Shown here piece by piece: positions 8,224 to 17,103 of a stretch of 28,510 nt of DNA. Each line of letters opens with the position of its first letter. Positions within the stretch are counted from its first letter, which is position 1. Made by a program: the position numbers and the translations under genes. The stretch is from the NCBI GenBank assembly GCA_037178675.1, contig JAYMGJ010000413.1, positions 1 through 28,510 of the forward strand, in the 5' to 3' direction. The notes under the pieces were generated by a model. The model searched no databases. It was given only the letters and a program-made list of their open reading frames with translations, and was not told the origin of the DNA. Origin of the DNA: Scleroderma bovista (taxonomy: Eukaryota; Basidiomycota; Agaricomycetes; Boletales; Sclerodermataceae).

Positions 8224-9610
8224 GTGAAGACATTGCTATGTAGTCGTATCAAACAGTCAAAGGTTGTGCAAATTGCGCATTCATCATTTGCTCAGCCATG
8301 CAACTACAAAAGCACGCAAAACGACCTGAAGCAAAAGGTTTTGGATGATCAACCAAGTGAAGATGATAACATTATTCCTCCAATTTCCCTGTTATATGAC
8401 GGATTCGGTTAATTTCTCGACATTTCCACAGGCGACACGAACGTCGAGGGTTTCAATGATGTGAAGCTCTCCAATCTTCAATTTGCTGTTGACGAATTTG
8501 CGCAGTCGATGTGTGGATTCTTCGATGAAGTTGAACACCAGAGGAGGGATGCGGGGCTGGAGGCACTTGACAACATCTTTGCCGCAAGGAAGAATGGTTC
8601 TCGTACAAAACCTCAGGCAGGACCAATTGGTGCCGTGACGATGGACGGGCACTACACTGGTGACCACGGTGTGGTGACCTCTAATAGTTCACGAATTCAA
8701 GAATTGGTCCACTGACAACTCTGCGATTCCTGAAGTTGAGCTCGTTGGATACTTTGCTCATTCGTTCGCTCAGGGAGTATCAAAAAAGCTGGATGGATGG
8801 AGGGTGCCTGGAATCGGTGTTACCATCGTTGGTATGGACTGAATGTTGGTTGATTGTATATTATGCTGATTATTCTCGTCGTCTAGGCTGGATGTCAAGT
8901 TCTATGCTATGCTGAGTCTTGGTGCCGAGTTTCGACGTCGGTCTTACCTAGCGTCATCGTGCATCTGCTCAGCATCAGAAGGACGTGATCATGATGCCCT
9001 TTATCGAGCCTTTACGGCTGCCTCAGTCCTCCAAGCCCGACTTACCTCATCCCCAGCGCCCTATGGGAGCATCCAATGACATGTGCCTTGCAGGTGTTTC
9101 CGAGCTTCTCGGGTGGCAACACAGATCCCGAGTCTGACAATTACCTCGAATTTCAAATCAAAGAGTCATTCGTTGAGGGACAGCGCAATTGGTTTTTATA
9201 TCTAGCGACGACGGATGGCGGGCAAACTATTCTTGTCAACTTTGTGCGTCAATATTGCCCCGAACTGCATGGCATCTGCGTTCTACCTGGCCATGCCCCC
9301 GCCTTACTTGCATACGAACGTCTCCCTGGTGGGTGGTATGGTGTCGCGATGAAATTTGTGGCAGACACAGTCCCCGTGACTATGCTGTATCTCGGAGCAC
9401 TTTGAACGGTGGAAGACCGATTTGTAAGGGCTCGTTACCAAGTTTCACAAACAGGGTTTTGTTCAGGGAGATTTACGTGACGCGAATATTCTCAGTGGAG
9501 ATGATGGTTGCGTGAAGTTAGTTGACTTTGATTGGGGGGCAGAGATAGGGAGGTGTCGTAACCTAGCTACATCCAGGCTTAACCCGGAGCTGGCTGATGG
9601 AATGATTTGA
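8224..9610 (+). pseudogene. Kinase-like (protein-kinase-like fold) gene, 5' truncated and broken
   Basis: Pieces in consecutive frames read as one agaric-type kinase-like protein. Frame 1, 8224-8680: a KVLDDQPSEDDNIIPP segment with a TAA at 8410-8412, and AVTMDGHYTGDHGVV. Frame 2, about 8687-9066: FKNWSTDNSAIPEVELVGY, a probable intron at 8832-8886 (GTATGG to CTAG), then DVKFYAMLSLGAEF. Frame 1, 9076-9390. Frame 2, 9392-9610: the catalytic region. The catalytic loop reads QGDLRDANIL (9464-9493), with Gln in place of the usual His, and the metal-binding motif is VDFDWG (9521-9538). Breaks include frameshifts near 8680, 8890 (one base lost after the intron), 9066-9076 and 9390, and stops at 8410, 9425 and 9608. 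The N-terminal part is absent, and the upstream LTR stops right at its edge. It resembles a lineage-expanded family of uncharacterised kinase-like proteins in Agaricomycetes; the family name is uncertain. Confidence 0.72.
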
Positions 9611-10060
9611 GAATCCATTGCCAGCAAAAATCTCTGCATCAATAGTTTGTATCATGTTCTTCGCTCGGTGCATTTTCTTGTGTAAATCTTACCTGAGCAA
9701 GGTCTTGGTCACCCCCAAAAATCATGAGAACATGCCCAAAATTTCCTTGCTTAACATGGGACCCTGGCCTGTTTATGTAATTAAAATTGCTAACCAGAGA
9801 CTTTGACTACAGTCGCGGACAGGCAAACTCTGTAAATTTTTTGGTTGAGTTTTCCTGCTTGCCACAACTATCTAGAGTGACTATAGTTGGTGTAAATCAA
9901 CACTTTATGATCTATGTTTGAGATTTGCATGGACCAATTTCCCTCAAAGTCACTTTAAACCCCAAAACATACCCAAAAATTTGGCACTCCCAAAAAAAAT
10001 AGCTAAAAATGTGCAAACAGCTCCTTTTCCTGAGTTGATTATGATTCTGATATTGTTTGA

Positions 10061-10323
10061 CACACCGGGGATTTCAAGATTTTCTGGCTGTTTATAGTGC
10101 ATTGAAAATGACAAATGATAGTTTTAAATTTTACTTTCACATTTTACTTGCATTAAAATTTAAAATTATTGTTGTGATTCAAATTTTACTGCCATTAAAA
10201 TCTCAAACTACTGCTATAATTCAAATTTTAAGGGCATTGAAATGTGAAAGTAAAATTTAAATTTGTCATTTGTCATTTTCAATGCACTATAAACTGCCGG
10301 AAAATCTTGAAATCCCTGGTGTG
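10061..10323. mobile_element. Palindromic MITE, 263 bp, nested in the larger element
   Basis: The arms CACACCGGGGATTTCAAGAT and ATCTTGAAATCCCTGGTGTG are inverted copies. The match continues inward through GTTTATAGTGCATTGAAAAT with few mismatches, then more loosely to the centre, so the whole element can fold into one long hairpin. The centre consists of AT-rich units (ATTCAAATTTTA..GCATTRAAAT). TGA lies on both sides (10058-10060 and 10324-10326), a possible 3-bp target duplication as in PIF/Harbinger elements. No protein is encoded; the 67-codon frame at 10057-10260 is a by-product. Confidence 0.8.
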
Positions 10324-10326
10324 TGA

Positions 10327-10830
10327 GCCAACATTGTGGATTTGAGGAGAAAAAAAAAAATGCCGGAGTTGGCAAGTGGCAGTGCTAGGGGACTACTACT
10401 AGTACAGTTGTGCTTCAAATCTGACTCTATGTGTGTCTGAGTTGGCATCGTGTGAATCATGCAGATAGAAATACAGAAGACTGCACAGACGAGTCAGACG
10501 AAAGGGGTCTGACTCCAAAACTCTGACGTCAGACATCTACTTCATCTGCTGCAGGGGCAGACACCAATTGTGATGACAACTTTGGCAGGAGGGATGGACT
10601 GCCATGCCTCAATGATGACTGGCTCACAGGTGGACATTTGTACTGCATATATTAACCAAGTTGTTATATATCCTTAGTATCAACATGCTTTATACAACTA
10701 TTGTGGTACCTTGAATGAACACCTGTGGGTAAATATCAGATTTTACCCGCTGCCAGGGTTGACCCAACCTGCATGGGTTGACCTGTGTCTTTCCCTGATG
10801 GGGGTGGCTGGCATCAATGGTGATTAGTCA
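10327..10830. other. Spacer of the 1222-bp element with short dyads
   Basis: No gene is seen. Short symmetric motifs are present: GGGTAAA (10727-10733) faces TTTACCC (10742-10748), GGGTTGACC is repeated at 10756 and 10775, and a TGACGTCA palindrome lies near 10525. These may be binding sites or traces of older insertions. Confidence 0.4.
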
Positions 10831-11286
10831 TCATCTACCCCTAAAAAGAGGGTACAAAAGTCATTCAAAACCCTTCAAAAATTTGGCACACCAAAAACAC
10901 CGTGGGAACAACTTTACAGGTGTGTTTTTGAGGGTATTTCACCCTGCTGAATCCGAATCTGGCCTTGGTTTTGTGCAAAAAACTCTCCCTGAGCTTCTGC
11001 AATATTTACACAGTTTGCTTGTCCGCGACTGTATCACCCAGGGCCTCAACCGCAACTTATGTAACATAATAGTGGTGAATACGATCATTCCCCTTCTGAT
11101 CTGATATACCCAGCCATGATCAGGTATAACTACATTGTTCGACAACGTTCACCGCATTGCCTTACGCTTCCACTGTCCCTGTGATACTAAGGTAAAGCCA
11201 TTCATTAGCATTGCCCAATGCATATTCTCGGACGATACGCACTCTCTGATTGGCTCAGCTCTTCAAGCACCCTACGGGAGCTAGTA

Positions 11287-13693
11287 TCAGATCCAATCGG
11301 GATATCCGCTCGTCGTATTCCACCCGTCCGGGATCTCCCATTTCTCATTACAAACAAGATTCCAGTCTGTGATCCGAATGTTTTCCTTCTGGGCTTCCAC
11401 GAACGCATCGACAGCACACATGCCATGTTGGTTGTCTGGACATCCATCCAGCACGTTCAAGGGCACGACACCGTCATTGACTATCACACGGATCTGGGGA
11501 CCAGGCTCGGAGCTACACGAGAGTACTAAGCAGCCATCAACGTCCGGACAGAGTGGTAATGAACAGTGTGCTCACATTGGAACTGAACATTAGTTGCGAA
11601 CGGAGCAATCTGGGATGTCCTGAATGAACGTTCATCTGGAATGTGGTCGGTGGGGAGGGATCCTGTCTTGGCAAAGTTCGACAGGCCCAGAGCAGTCAGA
11701 ACTGTAACATCATCCTGATTTGCTGCATTTTGTGACCCAAACTAAAACATACCATATAGAACAACAACCTCGTGCGTAGCATCGACATACAAGCTATGAC
11801 CAAGGGGAAAGGTGATAGGGTTATGCAATGTACCATTCGTAGAGGTGTTGTGAGTTTCGATAGGCGTCTTGGTCAGCCTAGAGACTAGTTCTTGGACATA
11901 TCCTATGCCCAGGCCTTTGGCAAATGGCGAGCCAAATGCTACACCATACCTAAAAATGTTCAGACAGGGGTTCACAACCTGTATTTCCACGGCTTACCAA
12001 AAGTTGATATCATAACTGAACCAAAATCAGTCTACACAAGGCAAGAGAGAGAAAATCGCGTACGCATAGTCAAATCCCTCCCATTCCTTCTCAGTAAAGA
12101 GTTCACAAAATTTCGAAAAGCCAAGAGCGACGGTCTGAAGAAAAAGTTTATCCTTTAGTGAAAAATAAGTAATAAAGTCTCGAACCTCGTAAGCACAGGT
12201 TTCTTGCATGGCAAATAAGTCGTCGACAGTCAACTTCATGCCAGATATGTGTTTTTGCAGGCGCTTGAGAGCCTTCTCGAGGTACCTCGCAGCCCATTCA
12301 TTAGAAGGCCCGATACCACGATAGGCCTTGCTTCTGTCATCATTATTCTGGCACGAACGATATGGAGCAAGTGTATTATTGAACTATGGGACATTCAATT
12401 TTTTGCCAAGTGGGTAGCAAACACAAAACGAACTGACCCCTTTTGATTCAATGGTGATTACTTGTTCGTACTGATGATCTAGAGGGTATCCAAAAAATCC
12501 AAGTGCAAAGTTCTGCGCAGAAGCCAGCATTCGGTTTCTGTAACTGTCAGAAAGCGTTTTCTTCTCCAATTACATAAATTGGTACACACTGAGACTCGGT
12601 GCGGAACACAGGAAGGATATTGGCATCCGTAAAGTTCTGAAAAAAGCCTCAGGGTACCGTCCACTCTATATTTACATAAGACAATTAACCTTGAGGAGGA
12701 ACCCATATCTCATCCTCATCGAGACACCGAGATCGACTAAAGAGATGAGCAAATCGTTATCACCATGAATAATCATGTTCATACATAATTGTGCTCTTCC
12801 AAAGGGAGTGAGGCCTGAGGGAAATTAGAAGAATGCGAGAATGACAAACAGCAGACAAGCACCTTCTTCGCCTAGCTTATAGGTCCTGTCAAGGGGGGTG
12901 AGTCTCCATAAATCAAATATTTACGAGATGGCAAACCAGCTGTTCAAGAAGCGCAGCGGCCCAGAAGCCATCATATTACCATGGGCGCGTAGGCGCGCAG
13001 CAAAACCAGGTGGCCCACTCGTAGATGCTTTGATATGGCGAGTTCGCACAAGTCAAACACGGAACCACGCGAATACAACTCACTAGAATCTGCTGGGTAC
13101 CGCGCCCCGTGTCGATGTAGTAGATGTACGCCAGTGATACGACACGTCTCTGGAGCTTCAGGGCTAGAATCTACGCCGAATGCCCCTTGCTCGACTGAGT
13201 ACCACGGCGAGAGACTTCCCCAGTGTCGAAAAATGTCGAAATTGTCTTGCTTCGACTTCCCTTTCCCTTTCGCGAAGTGAGGGGGTGGTACAAGGTGAGC
13301 TGATCCCGAATGCAACGGGTACGCAGGAGCAGTCGCAGCGACGCCAGGCTCAGCGCCTGGGAATGTGGGTCCTGGATAGCCCACGCTATTGGATAGAATT
13401 TAAAAAAATCGCGTAGTGCTCAATTGCTCAACTTACTCGGTCGGGAATGCCGAGGGAAACGCATTGGTTGGAGATGGGACGGGATAATCATGCCATTCTG
13501 GAGTTCCTGGAACGACTCTTAGACCTGTGCTTAGGTGAAACCCACTCCAGGACGCGTATTGGACAACAGCCACTAGCGTGACGAGGACCCCTGCAAAGAA
13601 CGCAGTAACGGTGCGCAGTACAATAGGCCGTTGGACGATAACATGCGAGTCAAGCTCAATAACTTGGTATGGACGCTTGTCGTCTGACGCCAT
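11287..13693 (-). CDS. Histidine acid phosphatase (phytase/acid phosphatase superfamily), membrane-anchored, 587 aa
   Basis: Removes phosphate from phosphomonoesters through a phospho-histidine intermediate. Exons: 13693-13437, 13385-13084, 13027-12925, 12885-12863, 12814-12785, 12736-12690, 12636-12590, 12543-12438, 12383-12186, 12134-12064, 12015-11998, 11949-11753, 11701-11576, 11525-11287. All 13 introns are 39-58 bp, GT-AG, and the exons sum to 588 codons. A transmembrane segment at about 24-46 suggests a type II membrane or secreted protein. The catalytic motif RHGARYP is at 177-183. Family segments follow: TYKLGEEGLTPFGRAQLFDLGV, split here over four exons, then FGSPFAKGLGIGYVQEL. The distal proton-donor motif is DATHE (457-461), His-Glu instead of His-Asp. 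I start at MASDD because a TATA box lies 61-73 bp upstream; an open frame extends further to 13900. Substrate (phytate or other) cannot be decided. Confidence 0.95.
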
Positions 13694-13753
13694 CGTTCGC
13701 TGAGCGGTGAGAGGTGACTGGAAAGAAAGAAGAAATGCATGGTTCTGAGGCTC

Positions 13754-13766
13754 TATATATATATAA
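13754..13766 (-). promoter_or_regulatory. TATA box of the histidine acid phosphatase gene
   Basis: TTATATATATATA on the minus strand ends 61 bp upstream of the ATG at 13693. It favours that start over an earlier in-frame methionine, which would lie upstream of the TATA box. Confidence 0.6.
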
Positions 13767-14072
13767 CCAAAAGGTGCCCCGAGGAGACGCTCAAACCAAA
13801 ATTTAGTTTCATTCACACACTCGAAATGCCGCCTGCATCGGCAAAACCCTTGCTCACGAATGGAAATCCAAATTGTAACTACTGAAGTTGAAAGGTTCAC
13901 AGGTTGTCAACCGAATCACACGGGTCCAAAGAAGGCAAAAAGTTCTGTCGTGATATGTTCCCACGATATAACGAAATCCCAGAACCCTTTGCTCTGCGAG
14001 CAAGGGAATTATCCACGCAAGGCAAGTCGGATCAAGCAACACAGAAGAAAACGAAACATCTAACTTATAAAA

Positions 14073-15568
14073 CTAGCGACCATTCCCCGCTGGGACTCCT
14101 CTCCGTGGTCGACCGCCTCGACGACCATGGCCACCATATCCTCCCACATATGCACCTGGACCCATCAATCCCACACCACCAGGCTCACCAAACGTCGCAA
14201 CATTTCTTTCTCTCTCTTCCTCCCTACGATTCCGGACACCTCCGTTCTTTCGACCGCGTTGCGGCGGCGGCGCTGCCTGTGTGGAAGAAGATAAATTGTC
14301 GAAAAACGATTTTGTAGGATTGTATGCCCGATCCTCCCCTGTCTGTTCGTCTCCAGGAGATTCCGTGTCTGAGGGCTTGTCGTCTTCTGATTCCTTGGCT
14401 TTCTTGGGTGCTAAGGCAGCCTTATCAAAACGTGCATTGGCGCTCTGGAAATCGAATTCCGTGGTGGGAACCGTTAATGCCTCTTGGCCATGATGACCAT
14501 GCCCCCGGCGACCTCCTCTGCCACTAGCTACACCATTAGATACGCGCAAGTCCCCAAGTGCCCGTTCAACCGTTTCCAATGATGCGGCAGCAGTCTGAAC
14601 AGAATTATTATTCTGACGGCGGATATTGGCACTTGAACTTGGGCGATCATCAGCGGGTTGGACATTTTGAACCGGTGAAGCCTGAGAAACCTCCTGAGGG
14701 ACATGGGGAGGTTGTTGGGGATATGCAACAGGGGGCTGTGCTTGAGGAGGTGGCGGTTGAACTACGGGTTGCTGTTGATATGGTGCACCATATGGCGGAT
14801 ATGGCGGCTGTGGCATGCCTGGAGCGGATGCCTAGCGAATGTGCATTAGCTAGAGAACTTGTGACGGTTCGAAAGGGTGGTGAAAGTCAGGAGGAAGGCA
14901 ACGGAAAGATCCACATGGTTTTTATGCGCTCTCGGACGCGTGAGTCTGAGACTCATTTACATCCGTAATGCTTCATCGTATATGCGTCTCCGCAATGCAA
15001 AGAAGAAGTAAACTCACACCAAGCACTGCTGGATCATCATGGACACTTCGCCGTGGGGCCGGCTCATCAACAGCAAGATCCTTCACTTCCGAAGCTCGGA
15101 ATATGATATACTGGTATGGTTCTTGGACAGGAGGAATAAATTCAGATGGTGGTCTGCATCAAAATGTTAATATGCTTCCCAGTGAAACAGAAAAGGGGAT
15201 GGTCAGCAGGAAGGCAACGGAGTAATCCACATGAGTTATGCGCTCTCGGACGCGTGAGCTTACGCTCATTGACATCCGTAATAATTTCATCTCTTCTGCG
15301 AACACTCGGAGAGAAATTTGCTCACTTTCGCGACTCCGTCCCCATGGAAAATACTGCACGGAGAGTGAACCCATGAAAGCATTGTCAACAACAGGTATTA
15401 ACATACCATTGGAAAGCTGAATGGTTGAATTAGCTGGATCAATTCCAGCCAAAATACCTCGGTATCGTACATCGGAGTGAGAGATGAGAGAAATTGGTTT
15501 GCTAACCTCCCTTTCAGTATTTCATGGAGTGATTAGCAGGCAACGCACCCTATAAAACTGAGGGCCAT
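14073..15568 (-). CDS. SCD6: SCD6/LSM14 family mRNP protein (LSm14, FDF, FFD and TFG boxes), 348 aa
   Basis: Represses translation and promotes decapping in P-bodies in yeast and animals. Exons: 15568-15549, 15510-15407, 15353-15326, 15153-15018, 14831-14073, summing to 349 codons. The start ATG is in a strong context (CAGCCATGGCC). The N-terminal LSm14 domain spans about 1-80 (IGEVSKPISLISHSDVRYRG, then YQYIIFRASEVKDL). A Pro/Gln-rich linker follows. The FDF motif (TEFDFQSANARFDK) is at 220-233, the FFD box (SFFDNL) at 271-276 and the TFG box (RNVATFG) at 305-311. The C-terminus is Arg/Gly-rich, as in Scd6, where it binds eIF4G. Length is almost that of the yeast protein. Introns 3 (172 bp) and 4 (186 bp) are long for this locus and homologous to each other (see findings). 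Confidence 0.95.
14832..15017 (-). repeat. SCD6 intron 4, homologous to intron 3 (introner-like)
   Basis: It starts GTGAGT, ends GCTAG and is 186 bp. Its core (about 14870-14968) aligns in the same orientation with the core of intron 3, sharing GCGCTCTCGGACGCGTGAG, AGGAAGGCAACGG and ATCCGTAAT on the plus strand. A dyad TGAGTCTGAGACTCA lies inside. Confidence 0.8.
15154..15325 (-). repeat. SCD6 intron 3, homologous to intron 4 (introner-like)
   Basis: It starts GTGAGC, ends GATGCAG and is 172 bp. The core at about 15190-15283 is roughly 80 percent identical by eye to that of intron 4. The dyad at the same place reads TGAGCTTACGCTCA, so the stem is kept although its bases differ. Confidence 0.8.
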
Positions 15569-15813
15569 GGCTGGGGGACAAGCCTGAAGGAAACGAAGTT
15601 TTAAAAATGGGTTTGGCCGGAATAGAGCGCGTCAGCGGCATCTCAATCTCAGCTCAGACTTTTTAATCTCCGCTTGAACATAATTTACTGAGCTACAGAC
15701 TGAATGGCGGTACAATACAACCAAAGATGACAGCCGTAAAACATATTATAGAGCCTATGTCCGTAAATTGAAAAATACCATGAGAAGGTGCATGATCTCA
15801 TGCAGCGAAACCG

Positions 15814-16955
15814 TCATGAGCGCTCAAGTCGACCGACAATACCCTCTGCCTCTCCTTTGGCTTGTCCGAAATCTGGATCTAATGTGGTCTTCTGTCGTGA
15901 GTCACTAGATGCCATAACGACACCACTGAGGTGTGGGTCGATCGAGTCTGATGGTGGGCCAGATCCTGGAGTGGAAGTAGGGGTAGATGTGGTAGCGGTG
16001 GCAGAGTCACCTGTATTGAAATTTCGGAAGGGTGACGGAGCAACAAGTGGTCGGTGGAAACGGGCCCGGAACTCGTTGGCATGAGCCTGAGATGAATCAT
16101 TGAATCCGTTAGCAGAGGGGTCGTTCATATCAACACTAGGAAAAGGTGTGCTTGATGGACCTGGCATTGATCCATCGGCGGCTTTTGCAGCAGCTTGCTG
16201 CGCATAGTGCATACGTCGCTGACGCAGTGATTAAACCAAATTGAACTGGCACCAAAGAACATTGGTATCAGGCTCACCTGGTGGTCCCACTGATCAAAAG
16301 CATCCGCAATGATCGGTTCTAAGGAAGCTAATTCTTCGCTTGTCATGGAAAGAGTCCGTAGCAGATGCTGCTTTAGGAGGGGCGCACAAGAGAAAGAAAG
16401 GAGGAGGGTCGACGCAAAATTCTGTCCACCAGTAAGTGGTGGCTGAGTGAACGAAGGATCCGGTGGATTCATGGGATGTTGATGCGGTAATTCGTGAGGC
16501 ATAACCTGCTGGAACTGATTCTCGCCATTGACCCGAAATTGGACCTCCTCCATTCCCTGCAGCATTTCGCTCGTCATCTCCAGACCAAGTTCCCTCATCT
16601 TGCGTTGTTTGACCAAGCTCCGATGCTTCCGTTGCCGCTCTCGAGCGGCTGCCCTAATTCTCTCCTTTTTCGCGAGTTCTTCTGGCGTCAATTCCTGCCC
16701 AGTGAAGGATTGCGTTGGTGATTGCGCTGCCTGAGGCTGCGGGGGTGGTTGGGGCTCGGCAGCATGAGGGTATGTCATGGCAGCATTAAGGTTATTGACA
16801 TGACGATCACGCTCCCTCTTTCGACGCTGCCGCTCAGCAGCCTTCTCCCTTTTTTGCCGCTGTGCAGGGGTCTCGTTCTCCCGTGACCGCCTGCGTGAGG
16901 AGGACACCGGTGCGAGGGTACTCTGTGAAGGGTTGTGGTGGACCACGGAATCCAT
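15814..16955 (-). CDS. Unrecognised basic, Gln/Pro-rich protein with coiled-coil segments, 360 aa
   Basis: Exons 16955-16278 and 16218-15814, with a 59-bp intron (GTGAGC to CGTCAG) in phase 0; 361 codons including the stop. Residues about 20-55 are very basic and helical (QKREKAAERQRRKRERDRH), and a second basic helix lies near 90-120 (RIRAAARERQRKHRSLVKQR). A more ordered block follows (FASTLLLSFSCAPLLKQHLL, then LASLEPIIADAFDQWDHQ), and a low-complexity Ser/Thr/Pro tail ends the protein. The basic helices resemble the DNA-contacting part of bZIP proteins, but no leucine zipper follows in register, so I do not call it a bZIP. A nuclear location is an inference from the basic clusters. It lies head-to-tail 148 bp downstream of ADE12. 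Confidence 0.82.
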
Positions 16956-17086
16956 CGTATTCGTCTTCCCCCGCTTTCTTCTACGGGTTGTGACGGCTGT
17001 TACGGCGGATCGTGACAGAGAGTGACGAGGATGCGAACAAACAATGTCACATCATCGTTAAAACACAGGGTGGCGTGAGAAATTGG

Positions 17087-17094
17087 CTTATATA
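17087..17094 (-). promoter_or_regulatory. TATA-like box upstream of the 360-aa protein gene
   Basis: TATATAAG on the minus strand lies 132-139 bp upstream of the ATG at 16955 and only 9 bp after the ADE12 stop codon. The promoter must therefore overlap the 3' untranslated region of ADE12. Confidence 0.45.
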
Positions 17095-17103
17095 CACAAC
17101 AAT

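Larger units (their letters stand above)
9810..11031. mobile_element. Non-autonomous Tc1/pogo-like DNA transposon, 1222 bp, TA target duplication
   Basis: The left end CAGTCGCGGACAGGCAAACT is matched in inverted orientation at the right end (AGTTTGCTTGTCCGCGACTG, 11012-11031). About 27 of the first 31 bases of the terminal repeats agree. Both ends are flanked by TA (9808-9809 and 11032-11033). CAGT-type ends with a TA duplication are typical of the Tc1/mariner/pogo superfamily. No transposase frame is found inside, so it would need a transposase in trans. The interior holds a nested palindromic element (10061-10323), a direct repeat of CAAAAATTTGGCAC near each end (about 9975 and 10877) and AT-rich spacer. 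Confidence 0.8.

Noticed and set aside
13693..13900. Longer N-terminus for the phosphatase starting at 13900
   Set aside because: The upstream methionine lies before the TATA box, and the added residues do not resemble the family.
16700..16955. bZIP transcription factor
   Set aside because: The basic region is suggestive, but no heptad leucines follow at the correct distance and the conserved Asn/Arg signature is not seen.
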